A stretch of 64,000 nucleotides of DNA from contig JACKCD010000006.1 in NCBI GenBank assembly GCA_020634215.1, positions 75,093 through 139,092 of the forward strand, read 5' to 3'. Positions 43,340-52,070 of this stretch are shown here, one piece after another. The notes under the pieces are model-generated. The model was not told the DNA's origin. It saw only the letters and a list, made by a program, of their open reading frames with translations, and searched no databases. Every line of letters starts with the position of its first letter. The first letter of the stretch is position 1. The translations under genes were made by a program, and so were the position numbers. This DNA comes from Ardenticatenaceae bacterium. GTDB taxonomy: Bacteria; Chloroflexota; Anaerolineae; Promineifilales; Promineifilaceae.

Positions 43340-44568
43340 AGTGGTTCTCTCGCTAAATACCTAAGTTGTCAGTTGGCCTGTAAACACCGAAGCCACCAAT
43401 TGGCTCAAGAAAAGCCTGCTCCTGTGGCCTTTTTTTCCAAATATAGGGATGGCAATGCCCATTCCAGTAGCTCAAAGCGTGATTGAGAGCTTCTGTTAGC
43501 TCATTCATGTCGGTAAAGCACCGACCCTTGAGTGCTAAAGAACGCAATTGCTTCCACCATGGCTCAATCAAATTGAGCCAACACGCATATTTGGGGGTGA
43601 ATTGCACTTGAATTTCCGGCCACGCTGTTAAAGCCAGTTGCGTTTCCCGGCTACTATGTGTGCTCAAATTGTCTTCAATAATCATCCATCGCTGACTGGG
43701 AAACTCAGTAATTACTTTTTCCAGTAATTGAATGTGACTCACACTGTCTCGCTTCGGACTTAGCACAATGGCCGCTTGACCTGTGGCTGGCTCGAAGGCA
43801 CCATGAACCCACACCATTCCCCGCCGTCCATAATCCGGCTCGAAGGTTGCCCGATTCGACCCCTGTTGCCATGCCTCTCCTGGATATGTTTTCACAGCTA
43901 TCGGTCCCATTTCATCAACGCAAATTACCCGTGTCTCGGCTGGTGGTTCGTGGTAGCATCGGATAATGGCCCCCTTTTTTCCACGAATTCGGGGTCGTGT
44001 TTTTCCACATCGTGGAACCAACTTTGCTGCCGCTTCCATTGAAATCCTTCTGCTTCCATCCACTCCCATATCGTTGAATCTGACAAATGCAATCCCTCCC
44101 TTTCTTTAAAGGCTGTTTGCAAGCGTTCCAAGCTCCACATAGCAAAGGGATAGCCCAAGGTCGGTGGTTTTTGCAACGCCAAACCGATTAATCGGCTCCG
44201 TACTTTCTCATCATGGGTGCGGGGACAGCCGGAACGGGGCAGATCTTGTAGTCCCGCGATCCCTTTCTCATTAAAGCGTCTGACCCACACGGCTCCAATG
44301 GCGGTGCTAAAACCGGCACGCACGCCGGCATCTGTGGCTAACAAGTTTTCATCATCCAACATGTTGACAAGAATGGTCGCTCGTTTGACCAGTTTGGCAG
44401 GCGCATTTTGCGCGTTTGCTAATTTTCGGACTTCTGTTTCTTCCTCTGGTGAAAGAGGCCGCAATTTTACTCGTGGTCGCATTGGCTCTACTAACTCCTT
44501 TGCCCGATTAGATGACCTAGATGACCTTGCCCCATATTATAGCTTAACCATTTGGCGAGAGAACCACT
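43340..44568. mobile_element. IS630-family insertion sequence
   Basis: The 1229-bp element has near-perfect inverted ends: AGTGGTTCTCTCGCTAAAT at the left and, read inward from the right, AGTGGTTCTCTCGCCAAAT. A TA flanks the left end and AA the right, so the expected TA duplication is present on only one side, perhaps mutated. It separates the PIN module from the rest of the locus. Confidence 0.85.
43353..44482 (-). CDS. IS630 transposase in two overlapping frames
   Basis: The upstream frame (44482-43925) encodes the helix-turn-helix domains (GVRAGFSTAIGAVWVRRFNE) and ends after EFVEKRGPLSD. The downstream frame (44069-43353) carries the DDE catalytic core: VICVDEMGP, IIEDNLSTH and NLIEPWWKQL. 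A -1 shift at the A6G5 run (about 43971-43981) joins them as RGKKGAIIRCYHEP. Two-frame organisation with -1 shifting is known in this family, so it may be active. Confidence 0.9.
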
Positions 44569-44674
44569 AAGTACACTCTCAAAATCATTGCCACCTTTTC
44601 TGATGGGTGGTCGCACATGAGAAAATCATACTGCCTTTAAGAGGGGAAATCAACTGCTGCTTGCAAACAAAAAA

Positions 44675-44701
44675 AGCCGAGCTTCTTCACAAAACTCGGC
44701 T
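44675..44701. terminator. AGCCGAG/CTCGGCT hairpin
   Basis: A 7-bp stem preceded by a run of A; it resembles the terminators at 44958 and 52016 (shared AGCCGRGCTTCT word). It lies in the gene-free 44569-45058 stretch. Confidence 0.5.
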
Positions 44702-44756
44702 GCCTAGTTTCATTAATAGCTGTGGCAAATACGGCTGTTGCCAACAATTCAGCTGC

Positions 44757-44893
44757 CAAGGAGAATACGGCCGTTTACTGAGAATGGTTGTGGGAAAAAA
44801 CGGCCGTTTTCAACCCAATTTAACTGTCAAGGGGAAACGGCCGTTTTCCCACCCTCGTCACTGGGCAGCTTTTACGCTGTTTGGTTGGTAGTG
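44757..44893 (+). repeat. CHAT 3'-end repeat, copy D
   Basis: Homologous to copy C over its length and to the CHAT end over the last 60 bases (encoding RHWAAFTLFGW). It has two exact palindromes (44799, 44838) and one variant TACGGCCGTT (44769). This is the last palindrome cluster before the palindrome-free 45-52 kb block. Confidence 0.85.
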
Positions 44894-44957
44894 GTGATTT
44901 TGTTATGGGTGAGGAAGAACGGCCGTTTGCCTACCGCAATCTCGTTATAAAAATAAA

Positions 44958-44988
44958 AAAGCCGGGCTTCTTCACAAAATCCGGCTTT
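44958..44988 (-). terminator. Terminator hairpin after the TPR-EAD7 gene
   Basis: AAAGCCGG / CCGGCTTT stem; read on the minus strand it is followed by an A/T-rich TTTTTATTTT tract. It would end transcription of the 51.5-45 kb unit. Confidence 0.6.
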
Positions 44989-45058
44989 AAGCTTCATGAA
45001 AGATTGGCTATTTGTTTGGGCGTGTCACATACGGATTCATCCTTATTGTATGCCAACC

Positions 45059-46765
45059 TTATGGCTTTTGCTGAAGGCAATCAGATACTATATTCTTGCA
45101 ATCACAATTTGGCATTGTTGGCCAATCAATATTAGGTCTTTTTTGTCTTGCACAACAATTTAGTTCACATAAACGTTCTCTTCGAGTTGTCCAAAGAATC
45201 AACTCTCGTGCCATGCCGGAATGAGTTAATGGGAATTCTTCATGGTCAATCTTTAGTGTAAAGCATAGGGTTCTGAGTTCGTCAAGATTAAACTTTTCTA
45301 CGAGCAAGTTAAACAACTCAATGCAAAAAGAGTGGAAGAATGGTACTTTATACTGAATCAATAAACGGTTTCTCTTAACATCATCTTTTGTTTCATCATC
45401 TTTTTTCTTTTTGTCCAATAAAGGCTTCATGGTTTCTAATGTTGACTCTACATCATTATCTCTATCATACTGTTGGGCTGTATCAAGTGCTGAATCTAAT
45501 GTTTTCAGTGCACTTTCATTACTGTCTAGCAATATTTCTAATTTCGCTGTTTCAATACCCACAAGAACCAACTTGCCACATAAGTGATCTTTTTCTAGAA
45601 TGCTCCTGGCTCTATTTAGTTCTCTAAGAGCGTCTTTCCAGTACCTAACTTTTTCTGTAGCTATGTTTGAACGTTCTGCATATGCTGTATCTAGCAGTGA
45701 TCTAATTCTATGGGCTTCTGCCCTACTATCCAAAGATAAATTCAGGTTGTTAACGTCTCTGAAAGACAATGCGCCAACTAGCAAATCATCTGCTCTATTT
45801 AAATCACCCGCAATTATGCTAGCTTCTACATTAATTAATTTCCCAATGTATTCAAATTCTTTATATTCACCACCTTGCAGATTGTGAGCTACTTTATTAC
45901 CTTTATTTACTAACTCCCTAATCTCGCCAATATATTCTTGTACCTTGTTATTTTCATTTGCGTTTATAGCTTGTCTCGCTCGTCCAAGTGCGATTTTGGC
46001 TAATACTTCATAGGCTCGTTGTTGACCGATTGGGTCTTGGCTCTTTTGGGCAGCACTTAAACTATTATTTGCATGTACCTCCGCTAGACTTAACTGGCCT
46101 GCATCGGCATAAGCAAAAGCTAAATTTAGATAAGCAAATGAAATCCGCTCAGGAACTAGCTGTTGGATTTTTGTAAGTGCCCCATTAAAAAAGTTAATTG
46201 GCTTCTGAAAATTGCCTGAATACAAGTGTTCTGTATTTAAGTTCATCTCATATTCTAAGCTTCGCTTTTCATCGTCCGCCAAATCGAAATGCCGTTTTGC
46301 CTGATCCATATTCTTGAAAAATTGACTGTAGTCACCTTGTGTACGTTCGAGAATGGCTAGAAACTGGTATACATTCCCCAAACCAGATTGGATGTTTGAA
46401 TCAAATACCTTAGCAAATGGTACTAAGAGTTTTTGGCTACTTTCTGCAAAATACTTTGCTAAATCTACTGGGTCTGCATAAAAATAACAAACCCCTTTTT
46501 CATAAAGCAAACATGCTCTTTCTATTTTGATGTTTTTTGTAGCACGAGCATCTACGATAACATTTAACCCGTCATCATATTCATCTAAAGATGGAATATA
46601 TTGGCCTTTTCGTCGGTAACAGTTTCCAATTTTTCGGTGTAACCGCGCCTTACGTAACTTATCTTCTGGTTTTTTCCCTAGCTTTTTTAGTTCGGCTCGA
46701 TATTTTTTTATTGCTCTTTCATAACTTTCAGTCTGGAAAAGATTGTCACCCTCTTTTTCGCTCAA
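45059..46765 (-). CDS. TPR protein with C-terminal effector-associated domain 7 (EAD7)
   Basis: The product has 568 residues. TPR-like helices fill about residues 10-470. The C-terminal LFNLLVEKFNLDELRTLCFTLKIDHEEFP..MARELILWTTRRERLCEL matches EAD7, an adaptor domain from bacterial conflict systems that recruits partners by like-like contacts. A Cys-rich tail follows (CDCKNIVSDC). The start TTG 46765 is chosen because AAGGAGG lies 5 bases upstream; the longer MRGSYKFL frame is unsupported. It is the last gene of an AT-rich, palindrome-free unit. Confidence 0.75.
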   Translation of the reverse strand: MSEKEGDNLFQTESYERAIKKYRAELKKLGKKPEDKLRKARLHRKIGNCYRRKGQYIPSLDEYDDGLNVIVDARATKNIKIERACLLYEKGVCYFYADPVDLAKYFAESSQKLLVPFAKVFDSNIQSGLGNVYQFLAILERTQGDYSQFFKNMDQAKRHFDLADDEKRSLEYEMNLNTEHLYSGNFQKPINFFNGALTKIQQLVPERISFAYLNLAFAYADAGQLSLAEVHANNSLSAAQKSQDPIGQQRAYEVLAKIALGRARQAINANENNKVQEYIGEIRELVNKGNKVAHNLQGGEYKEFEYIGKLINVEASIIAGDLNRADDLLVGALSFRDVNNLNLSLDSRAEAHRIRSLLDTAYAERSNIATEKVRYWKDALRELNRARSILEKDHLCGKLVLVGIETAKLEILLDSNESALKTLDSALDTAQQYDRDNDVESTLETMKPLLDKKKKDDETKDDVKRNRLLIQYKVPFFHSFCIELFNLLVEKFNLDELRTLCFTLKIDHEEFPLTHSGMARELILWTTRRERLCELNCCARQKRPNIDWPTMPNCDCKNIVSDCLQQKP

Positions 46766-46861
46766 GATGACCTCCTTGCGAGCTTCAAAAATGTCATAGC
46801 TAAAAATTATGAGAAATTTATAGCTACCTCGCATATAGAAGCTGATCTGTCATGGTGATTT

Positions 46862-49318
46862 TTAAGGATTCACAAGAATGGGTAAAAACAAAAAGTATGG
46901 TATTTCAAGAGGGTGGGGTTCTCCATCTCTTCCTCCCGGACCAGTTGGCCCTCCAGGGCAAAACCCAGGGGTTTCCATAAGCCTGTACTCTCGAACAAAC
47001 TCATTCCAATATGTATCTTGAGCCCAGGCTAACTCATCTTCATTGTAAAAACAAAACTCAACCTCATCTTTTTCACCAAATGGCAAATAAATTGACAAGC
47101 CCGTTGCCTCGTCTAAATCAATATCGCTTTGAGCCCATACGGAATAACCACTTGTATGTGTCTCTGTAATTACTATGGGATTTACAGGATCTTTCAGAAT
47201 ATTCCATAAATCATTTGCCGTATCTTCAATAGATGTGCCAACAAACTCATTAGCCAAATTCTTAGCTAAATCCCCTAAGTCTACATATCCATCCTTATCT
47301 GTAATGAGTAAATCGTAATCATAATCGAATTTTTGCGTAGATTGAAAGGCGTTTTCAATCTTGGTGGCATTAGAAGGAAAACCTTCAGTAAGTTGCCCTG
47401 CAAGCAAATTTAAAACAGTATTCAACTGATTGATTTGTTGTAAATCAATTACGGACATTGTTCTCGGGTAATTAGCAAGGGATGCATCATACTTATCAAC
47501 AATCCACATAGCTTGCTCTAAAGGCGTACGCTCTTCGATTCCTTCCATGTAATCAAAATAAGGAAAACTCGACCAAGTTTCATTCTCAGATGCTACAAAA
47601 TAATGTGCCCCGTGACGAATTTCATAAGCTTCTTCGATCATACCCATTAAGCAAGCATCATAGAAAACGACATCTATGGGCGTTTCCATCAGTTTAGGAT
47701 GGGAAAAGACAGTACCCATTTCACTAGTAGATAAATAGCTATAGTTGTTTGTAAAATCCCAACTAAATCCACTTCCTCCAATCACCCATCGTGGGCCTCC
47801 CTGATCAACCGGCAACTTAGGTGACCAGCCTCCTCCGTGATCTACAATGGATAGCCATGAATACTCGGTAAATTCTTTTTCTCGCACACCAAGGATGAAA
47901 TCTAATAATGTGGCTGGATTGCCCATGTCTAGTTCACCTTGTGCCCACTTATTCACGCCTTCAATATAGTCATCAGAAATTGAGAGTAGATTAATATCTG
48001 GTAGGACTCTATATAGATTTGTATCCCCATCTTGGCTACGATCCCATAGAACATATACAATTAAGTTATTGTTAGTATAGACCGCTTGCTCAAGACGGTT
48101 AAAAACACTTGCCGTCCACCCATCGAGATCATTATCTCCATTTAAAAATACCATTGTTGTCCAGCCATGAAGAACAGGTGGTGGACTTGGTTTGTGCAAT
48201 TTAATATTATCGATATACATTTCCCCAACCGTATGTACATCAATTTCATTTACAACAAACTTGACTTCATCAACGTTCTCTCTATTGAACTCTGCCGGCC
48301 AGAGTACATCCCATGTTAAAGTTACCCAACTATTTGCCTGTCCGGCCGGTTGTGCATCCATAAGAAATCCCAAATTTTCATCTTCATCCCAAAGATGGAC
48401 ACTGATCGGCACATCAGGATCGGTTATATAAATATCAGCTGAGATTTTTTCTACATCAGACCAATCTTCATCAAGTGTATCATCACCGGTGCCTAGGGGG
48501 AGATGTTCATCAGGCCCACGAGTCCCGATTTCAGCAGTATTACCAATACCAACTGAATAATCCCATCTTAGATAAGCAGCTCCAGCAGGCGTGGTCTGAG
48601 TAGTCACGTTGTGGCTAATGGGTTCTAAGCCAAATTCAGCTTCTGTGTTCCAGTTATACCAATTGCCAAAGTAAAACCACCAATGAGACTCGTCGTCTAG
48701 GTTATCCCATTCCTCTTCTCCACCGCTTGTAATTAGGCGCAAATTATCAATATAGAAAATAGGAGAAGTACCATAAATATCATCGAAAACCATACTAAGA
48801 CTAGACACATCACTAAAATCAAATGATGCCGTATTAAACGACCATTCACATGTTTTCCATTGATTAGCTGGAATAGGGGTACAGACCATACTCTGAATGG
48901 GTGGGTTGAAAGCAGACCTTCTTACCTCTAGTTTTATTTTGGAATTAGGAGGGCCGCCAATTTGATACACATCTGCCCGTAAACCCAAATAGCTTCCCCA
49001 ATTTTCGGATGGGAAACTATCTGTACGAATAAATGCCCAATTATCATTATTGAAGGTTATATCGGCCTGAAGAACCTGTCTACCAGCAAACTCAGTCCAG
49101 TTTACAGCAATTTCGTTTGCCCAGCTTTCGGCTATCCATTTATGAGAATTCATGTCATCCCACTCTACTTCTGTTAGGGCTGCAGTATTTGATTGAATAG
49201 CATTGTTGTTTTGTTTATTATCATGACTTGTCGGTGAGATTGCGACTATTCTGGGTTGAGCGAAAACGATGCTGAAAAACATATTTGCAAAAATAACAAC
49301 AAAGAGCTTTTTGTACAT
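46862..49318 (-). CDS. Secreted clostripain-like (C11) cysteine protease
   Basis: The 818-residue product has a signal peptide (LFVVIFANMFFSIVFA). Two N-terminal carbohydrate-binding-like beta domains (for example ISPIFYIDNLRL-type and MYIDNIKLHKP ends) precede the caspase-fold peptidase. The catalytic His is at about residue 494 in LSIVDHGGGWSP, and the Cys at about 555 in FYDACLMGMIEEAYEI. Clostripain-type enzymes cut after Arg and often need calcium. It ends FLFLPILVNP, like the YLPL-type tails of other secreted proteins. GGGAG precedes ATG 49318. Confidence 0.88.
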   Translation of the reverse strand: MYKKLFVVIFANMFFSIVFAQPRIVAISPTSHDNKQNNNAIQSNTAALTEVEWDDMNSHKWIAESWANEIAVNWTEFAGRQVLQADITFNNDNWAFIRTDSFPSENWGSYLGLRADVYQIGGPPNSKIKLEVRRSAFNPPIQSMVCTPIPANQWKTCEWSFNTASFDFSDVSSLSMVFDDIYGTSPIFYIDNLRLITSGGEEEWDNLDDESHWWFYFGNWYNWNTEAEFGLEPISHNVTTQTTPAGAAYLRWDYSVGIGNTAEIGTRGPDEHLPLGTGDDTLDEDWSDVEKISADIYITDPDVPISVHLWDEDENLGFLMDAQPAGQANSWVTLTWDVLWPAEFNRENVDEVKFVVNEIDVHTVGEMYIDNIKLHKPSPPPVLHGWTTMVFLNGDNDLDGWTASVFNRLEQAVYTNNNLIVYVLWDRSQDGDTNLYRVLPDINLLSISDDYIEGVNKWAQGELDMGNPATLLDFILGVREKEFTEYSWLSIVDHGGGWSPKLPVDQGGPRWVIGGSGFSWDFTNNYSYLSTSEMGTVFSHPKLMETPIDVVFYDACLMGMIEEAYEIRHGAHYFVASENETWSSFPYFDYMEGIEERTPLEQAMWIVDKYDASLANYPRTMSVIDLQQINQLNTVLNLLAGQLTEGFPSNATKIENAFQSTQKFDYDYDLLITDKDGYVDLGDLAKNLANEFVGTSIEDTANDLWNILKDPVNPIVITETHTSGYSVWAQSDIDLDEATGLSIYLPFGEKDEVEFCFYNEDELAWAQDTYWNEFVREYRLMETPGFCPGGPTGPGGRDGEPHPLEIPYFLFLPILVNP

Positions 49319-49367
49319 TATTAATCTCCCTGTCAAAGCCTAACTGAAAATATGCTTTCACATATTT

Positions 49368-51539
49368 TTACTGTTTAGCGAGAAATGGCAAAAAAACTTG
49401 ACTCCGTACCAAAACGTTATGTGTGTCGGTCACAATACTTCCCCCAATATTCGTTGCTGTAACGATTACGGTATGATTCCCTGGAAAATCCCATTCGTAC
49501 ACAGAATTCATCCCAATACCGCTGTTGTTCCATGTTATCGTAATGGGAGATGTGGCATTGAGAGGTTCATAACTAGCGGTAAAAAGTGTTGGCGTGTTTG
49601 TATAGGTTTCATTTACGCCATCAATGGAAACAGCAAGAAGCGGTAGTGGTGCCAAAAGTTGGTAACCCGATCTCAAAAACTCGCTTTCGGTTAAACTCTG
49701 CCATAAAATTGGCATTTGATCTTGTTTTTCAGCTAAATACCGCCCCCACCCAAGAGTTTGTAAACTGAGATTCCAGGAACCTTTGAAGTGATTCCAATGA
49801 GTTCTTTCACAGTTAGTTTCATTTTCATGAAACATAAAACTTTCCACATTGTTTAGAGGAGTAAAAAGATTTTGGTTGAATATGAATTCCCAAAATCTCT
49901 GTGCGTCTTCGGGCTGTAATGATGCTATTAGCCCAACATAGTGAGGAACAACTATTGGTTCTCCCAAGAGAATAGAACCATCATTTGCTGGTGCAAAGCG
50001 GCCCCCCACACCAAACGCTTGGTAAATTTGTGTAGGCGGAACTGCTGATGGTAACGGAACCTCACTTGCAGATAGCCCAAAAAGACCCAGTTGAGCGAAA
50101 CAATGGCTGGGATAGTTATTGGTGTAGTAGTTAATTTGCGTAAGGGCTGCATCAGATCTATATTCTTGCCAATCAACGCCCCAATAATCTGTCTTGGGCG
50201 CTGGGGCAAATAGCCATGCCAATTCATCAATGAAACCAGAACCATTTGCTGTTGGTGGATATGGATAGGGCATTGGTGCAACTTGTCCTGTAGCAGAAGC
50301 ATAGATTAATTGCATTAACCAACTTTCTCCTCCAAAAGTATCCCAGGTATAAGGCAACAACTCTCCTTCGTATGAATATCCATGAGAAATACCTGTCACC
50401 CGTACAAGGTTGTTCCAATCAATTTCTCGTAAAAATACTTCCGTTCTATTTGTATCTAACCCCAGTGCAGTTTGTGCTTCAAGCAAGCTGATAGCCGCAA
50501 TGGCTGTATCAATTGAAGACCATTCAGTTCCATCTACTATTGTAAAAGTGTTAGTAGGGGTGAGTTTGACCCAATGCGGCCATAAGCCATGAAAACGAGG
50601 TAATTCTGTTAACAAGGTATCGCTGATATTTGTAATAATTTGCACTGCGTTAGCTTCACTTACAATGCCAAGCTGGGTAGCTATTCCTGTAGCCGCTGCC
50701 AAAGCACCAGTTGACTGTACGGCATCAAATTCACCGCTTGCAGACCTTCCTTGGTCACGAACTAAACCTGTATTTGCATCCCAATTGTTGAGGAGCATCC
50801 CATAACTCCATACAAAAGTAGCCTGAGATATATCTGTAATATTGTTGGTTACGGTTAATGCAATTTGATCCATGACTACAAAATTACCCACATCGGCATC
50901 TTCCATAAACCATAACAAGGAAGTTGTATTTGTGATGGTCGGTAATGAAAAGTGCAATTGTTGTATGCCGCCAGTGAGAGTAACTGCAGCAGACCATCTT
51001 ATTAAGTTGGCTTGTTCGTCTTTTAATTCTATTTTTAGCCTATTGTTTGGACTACTATCAGATACGTGAACCTGTAATCCAGTCACTGTATTTTGATAAG
51101 CATGATCTATTTGTTCTGGCAAAATTGCTGAAAAATCTACTGGATTGTTTTCATGGATAGGATGCTGAAAACTTGTCCATAATCCTCCCCAATTACCAGA
51201 GTTTATAGTTGCGGTTACATTTTCACGCCCCCAATCCAATTGGACATCACCTAACTGTCCACGATCACCATCGAGACGATTATAGAAAAATAGGGTTTCG
51301 CCCTCATAAGGTTGTGGTACGAAATCATCAACAATAATTGATATCTCTTGGTATTCGTTTGTGGATAGTGGATTAAGTATTTTTACTCCACGGTCAGCGG
51401 CTTCTTGGATATTGGAGCCTTCCAGAGAGTTAACTTGAAATGCAGAACCGACCACCAACCATGAAAACAGAAACCATAAAAGGGCAATAAACAAGCCTAG
51501 CACAACTATAAGGTTTTTTGTTCTTCTTAACCTTTTCAT
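49368..51539 (-). CDS. Secreted GH144/glycoamylase-like protein
   Basis: The product has 723 residues. A signal-anchor helix (LIVVLGLFIALLWFLFSWLVV) precedes a beta-sandwich domain (70-230). A GH144-like alpha/alpha barrel follows, with LVRDQGRSASGEFDAVQSTG, FHGLWPHWVKLT, TEWSSIDTAIAAISLLEA and YTWDTFGGESWLMQL. Such enzymes act on beta-1,2-glucans. The C-terminal Ig/PKD-like domain (YEWDFPGNHTVIVTATN) ends SQVFLPFLAKQ. AAGGAG before ATG 51539 supports the start. It heads the three-gene unit. Confidence 0.72.
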   Translation of the reverse strand: MKRLRRTKNLIVVLGLFIALLWFLFSWLVVGSAFQVNSLEGSNIQEAADRGVKILNPLSTNEYQEISIIVDDFVPQPYEGETLFFYNRLDGDRGQLGDVQLDWGRENVTATINSGNWGGLWTSFQHPIHENNPVDFSAILPEQIDHAYQNTVTGLQVHVSDSSPNNRLKIELKDEQANLIRWSAAVTLTGGIQQLHFSLPTITNTTSLLWFMEDADVGNFVVMDQIALTVTNNITDISQATFVWSYGMLLNNWDANTGLVRDQGRSASGEFDAVQSTGALAAATGIATQLGIVSEANAVQIITNISDTLLTELPRFHGLWPHWVKLTPTNTFTIVDGTEWSSIDTAIAAISLLEAQTALGLDTNRTEVFLREIDWNNLVRVTGISHGYSYEGELLPYTWDTFGGESWLMQLIYASATGQVAPMPYPYPPTANGSGFIDELAWLFAPAPKTDYWGVDWQEYRSDAALTQINYYTNNYPSHCFAQLGLFGLSASEVPLPSAVPPTQIYQAFGVGGRFAPANDGSILLGEPIVVPHYVGLIASLQPEDAQRFWEFIFNQNLFTPLNNVESFMFHENETNCERTHWNHFKGSWNLSLQTLGWGRYLAEKQDQMPILWQSLTESEFLRSGYQLLAPLPLLAVSIDGVNETYTNTPTLFTASYEPLNATSPITITWNNSGIGMNSVYEWDFPGNHTVIVTATNIGGSIVTDTHNVLVRSQVFLPFLAKQ

Positions 51540-52015
51540 GTTTTCTCCTTAACACAACTCATCATAAGGGGAACTATGCTTGATTCAGAGTGGAGCCTAT
51601 GTTTTTCTACCTAAAGATTGCCGAGCAACCAAGTGTTCCAAATGGCTTTGTTGAGTATGAATTAAGAAAATCTAAGCAAACAAACATAGCCCAGCACCAG
51701 GAGATCAACCGACAAAGTGTACAGAATGAAATGAAAAGAGAGCATTTGGCAAACTGGCCTAATCAATTCCGTGAAGCCTGTTGAAAAACTAGGCTTTTAG
51801 TCACCATTTTTTGATACCCTCAATGGTTTGCACACGTGCCCTTATTTTTAGAGAAAATGTTAACTAATAGATAGTGACGAATGTATTGTGATTTCATGTA
51901 GATTGTCACGTATCTACGAAAGGTAGACGTTGTTCCCATAGCTTCATAGTTTGCATCTCATTGTATGGCAATAGTAAATTGGAAACGGCCGTTTTCCCAT
52001 CCATCCCCAAAACAA
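51540..52015. other. Gene-poor AT-rich boundary region
   Basis: This 476-bp interval separates the AT-rich unit from the ABC exporter operon. A 64-codon frame at 51590-51784 lacks a convincing ribosome site and family. The first palindrome after the 7-kb gap is at 51984. No promoter of high quality is visible for the GH144-like gene. Confidence 0.5.
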
Positions 52016-52050
52016 AAAAAGCCGAGCTTCTCTACGAAGCTCGGCTTTTT
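52016..52050. terminator. Strong terminator of the ABC exporter operon
   Basis: AAAAAGCCGAGCTTC and GAAGCTCGGCTTTTT form a perfect 15-bp stem with a TCTAC loop. It works in either direction and lies 20 bases after the last exporter gene. Confidence 0.93.
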
Positions 52051-52070
52051 GGCAGATACGTTACAGACAC

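Noticed and set aside
44607..44891. 94-codon frame ending RHWAAFTLFGW
   Set aside because: Only the last 20 codons resemble CHAT; treated as repeat copy D.
40533..44893. Integron gene-cassette array with attC-like sites
   Set aside because: The repeats encode the end of an adjacent gene, show no attC core sites, and no integrase is present; genes between them also run opposite to a typical cassette promoter.
51590..51784. 64-codon frame
   Set aside because: No ribosome site, no hydrophobic or domain pattern, in an AT-rich spacer.
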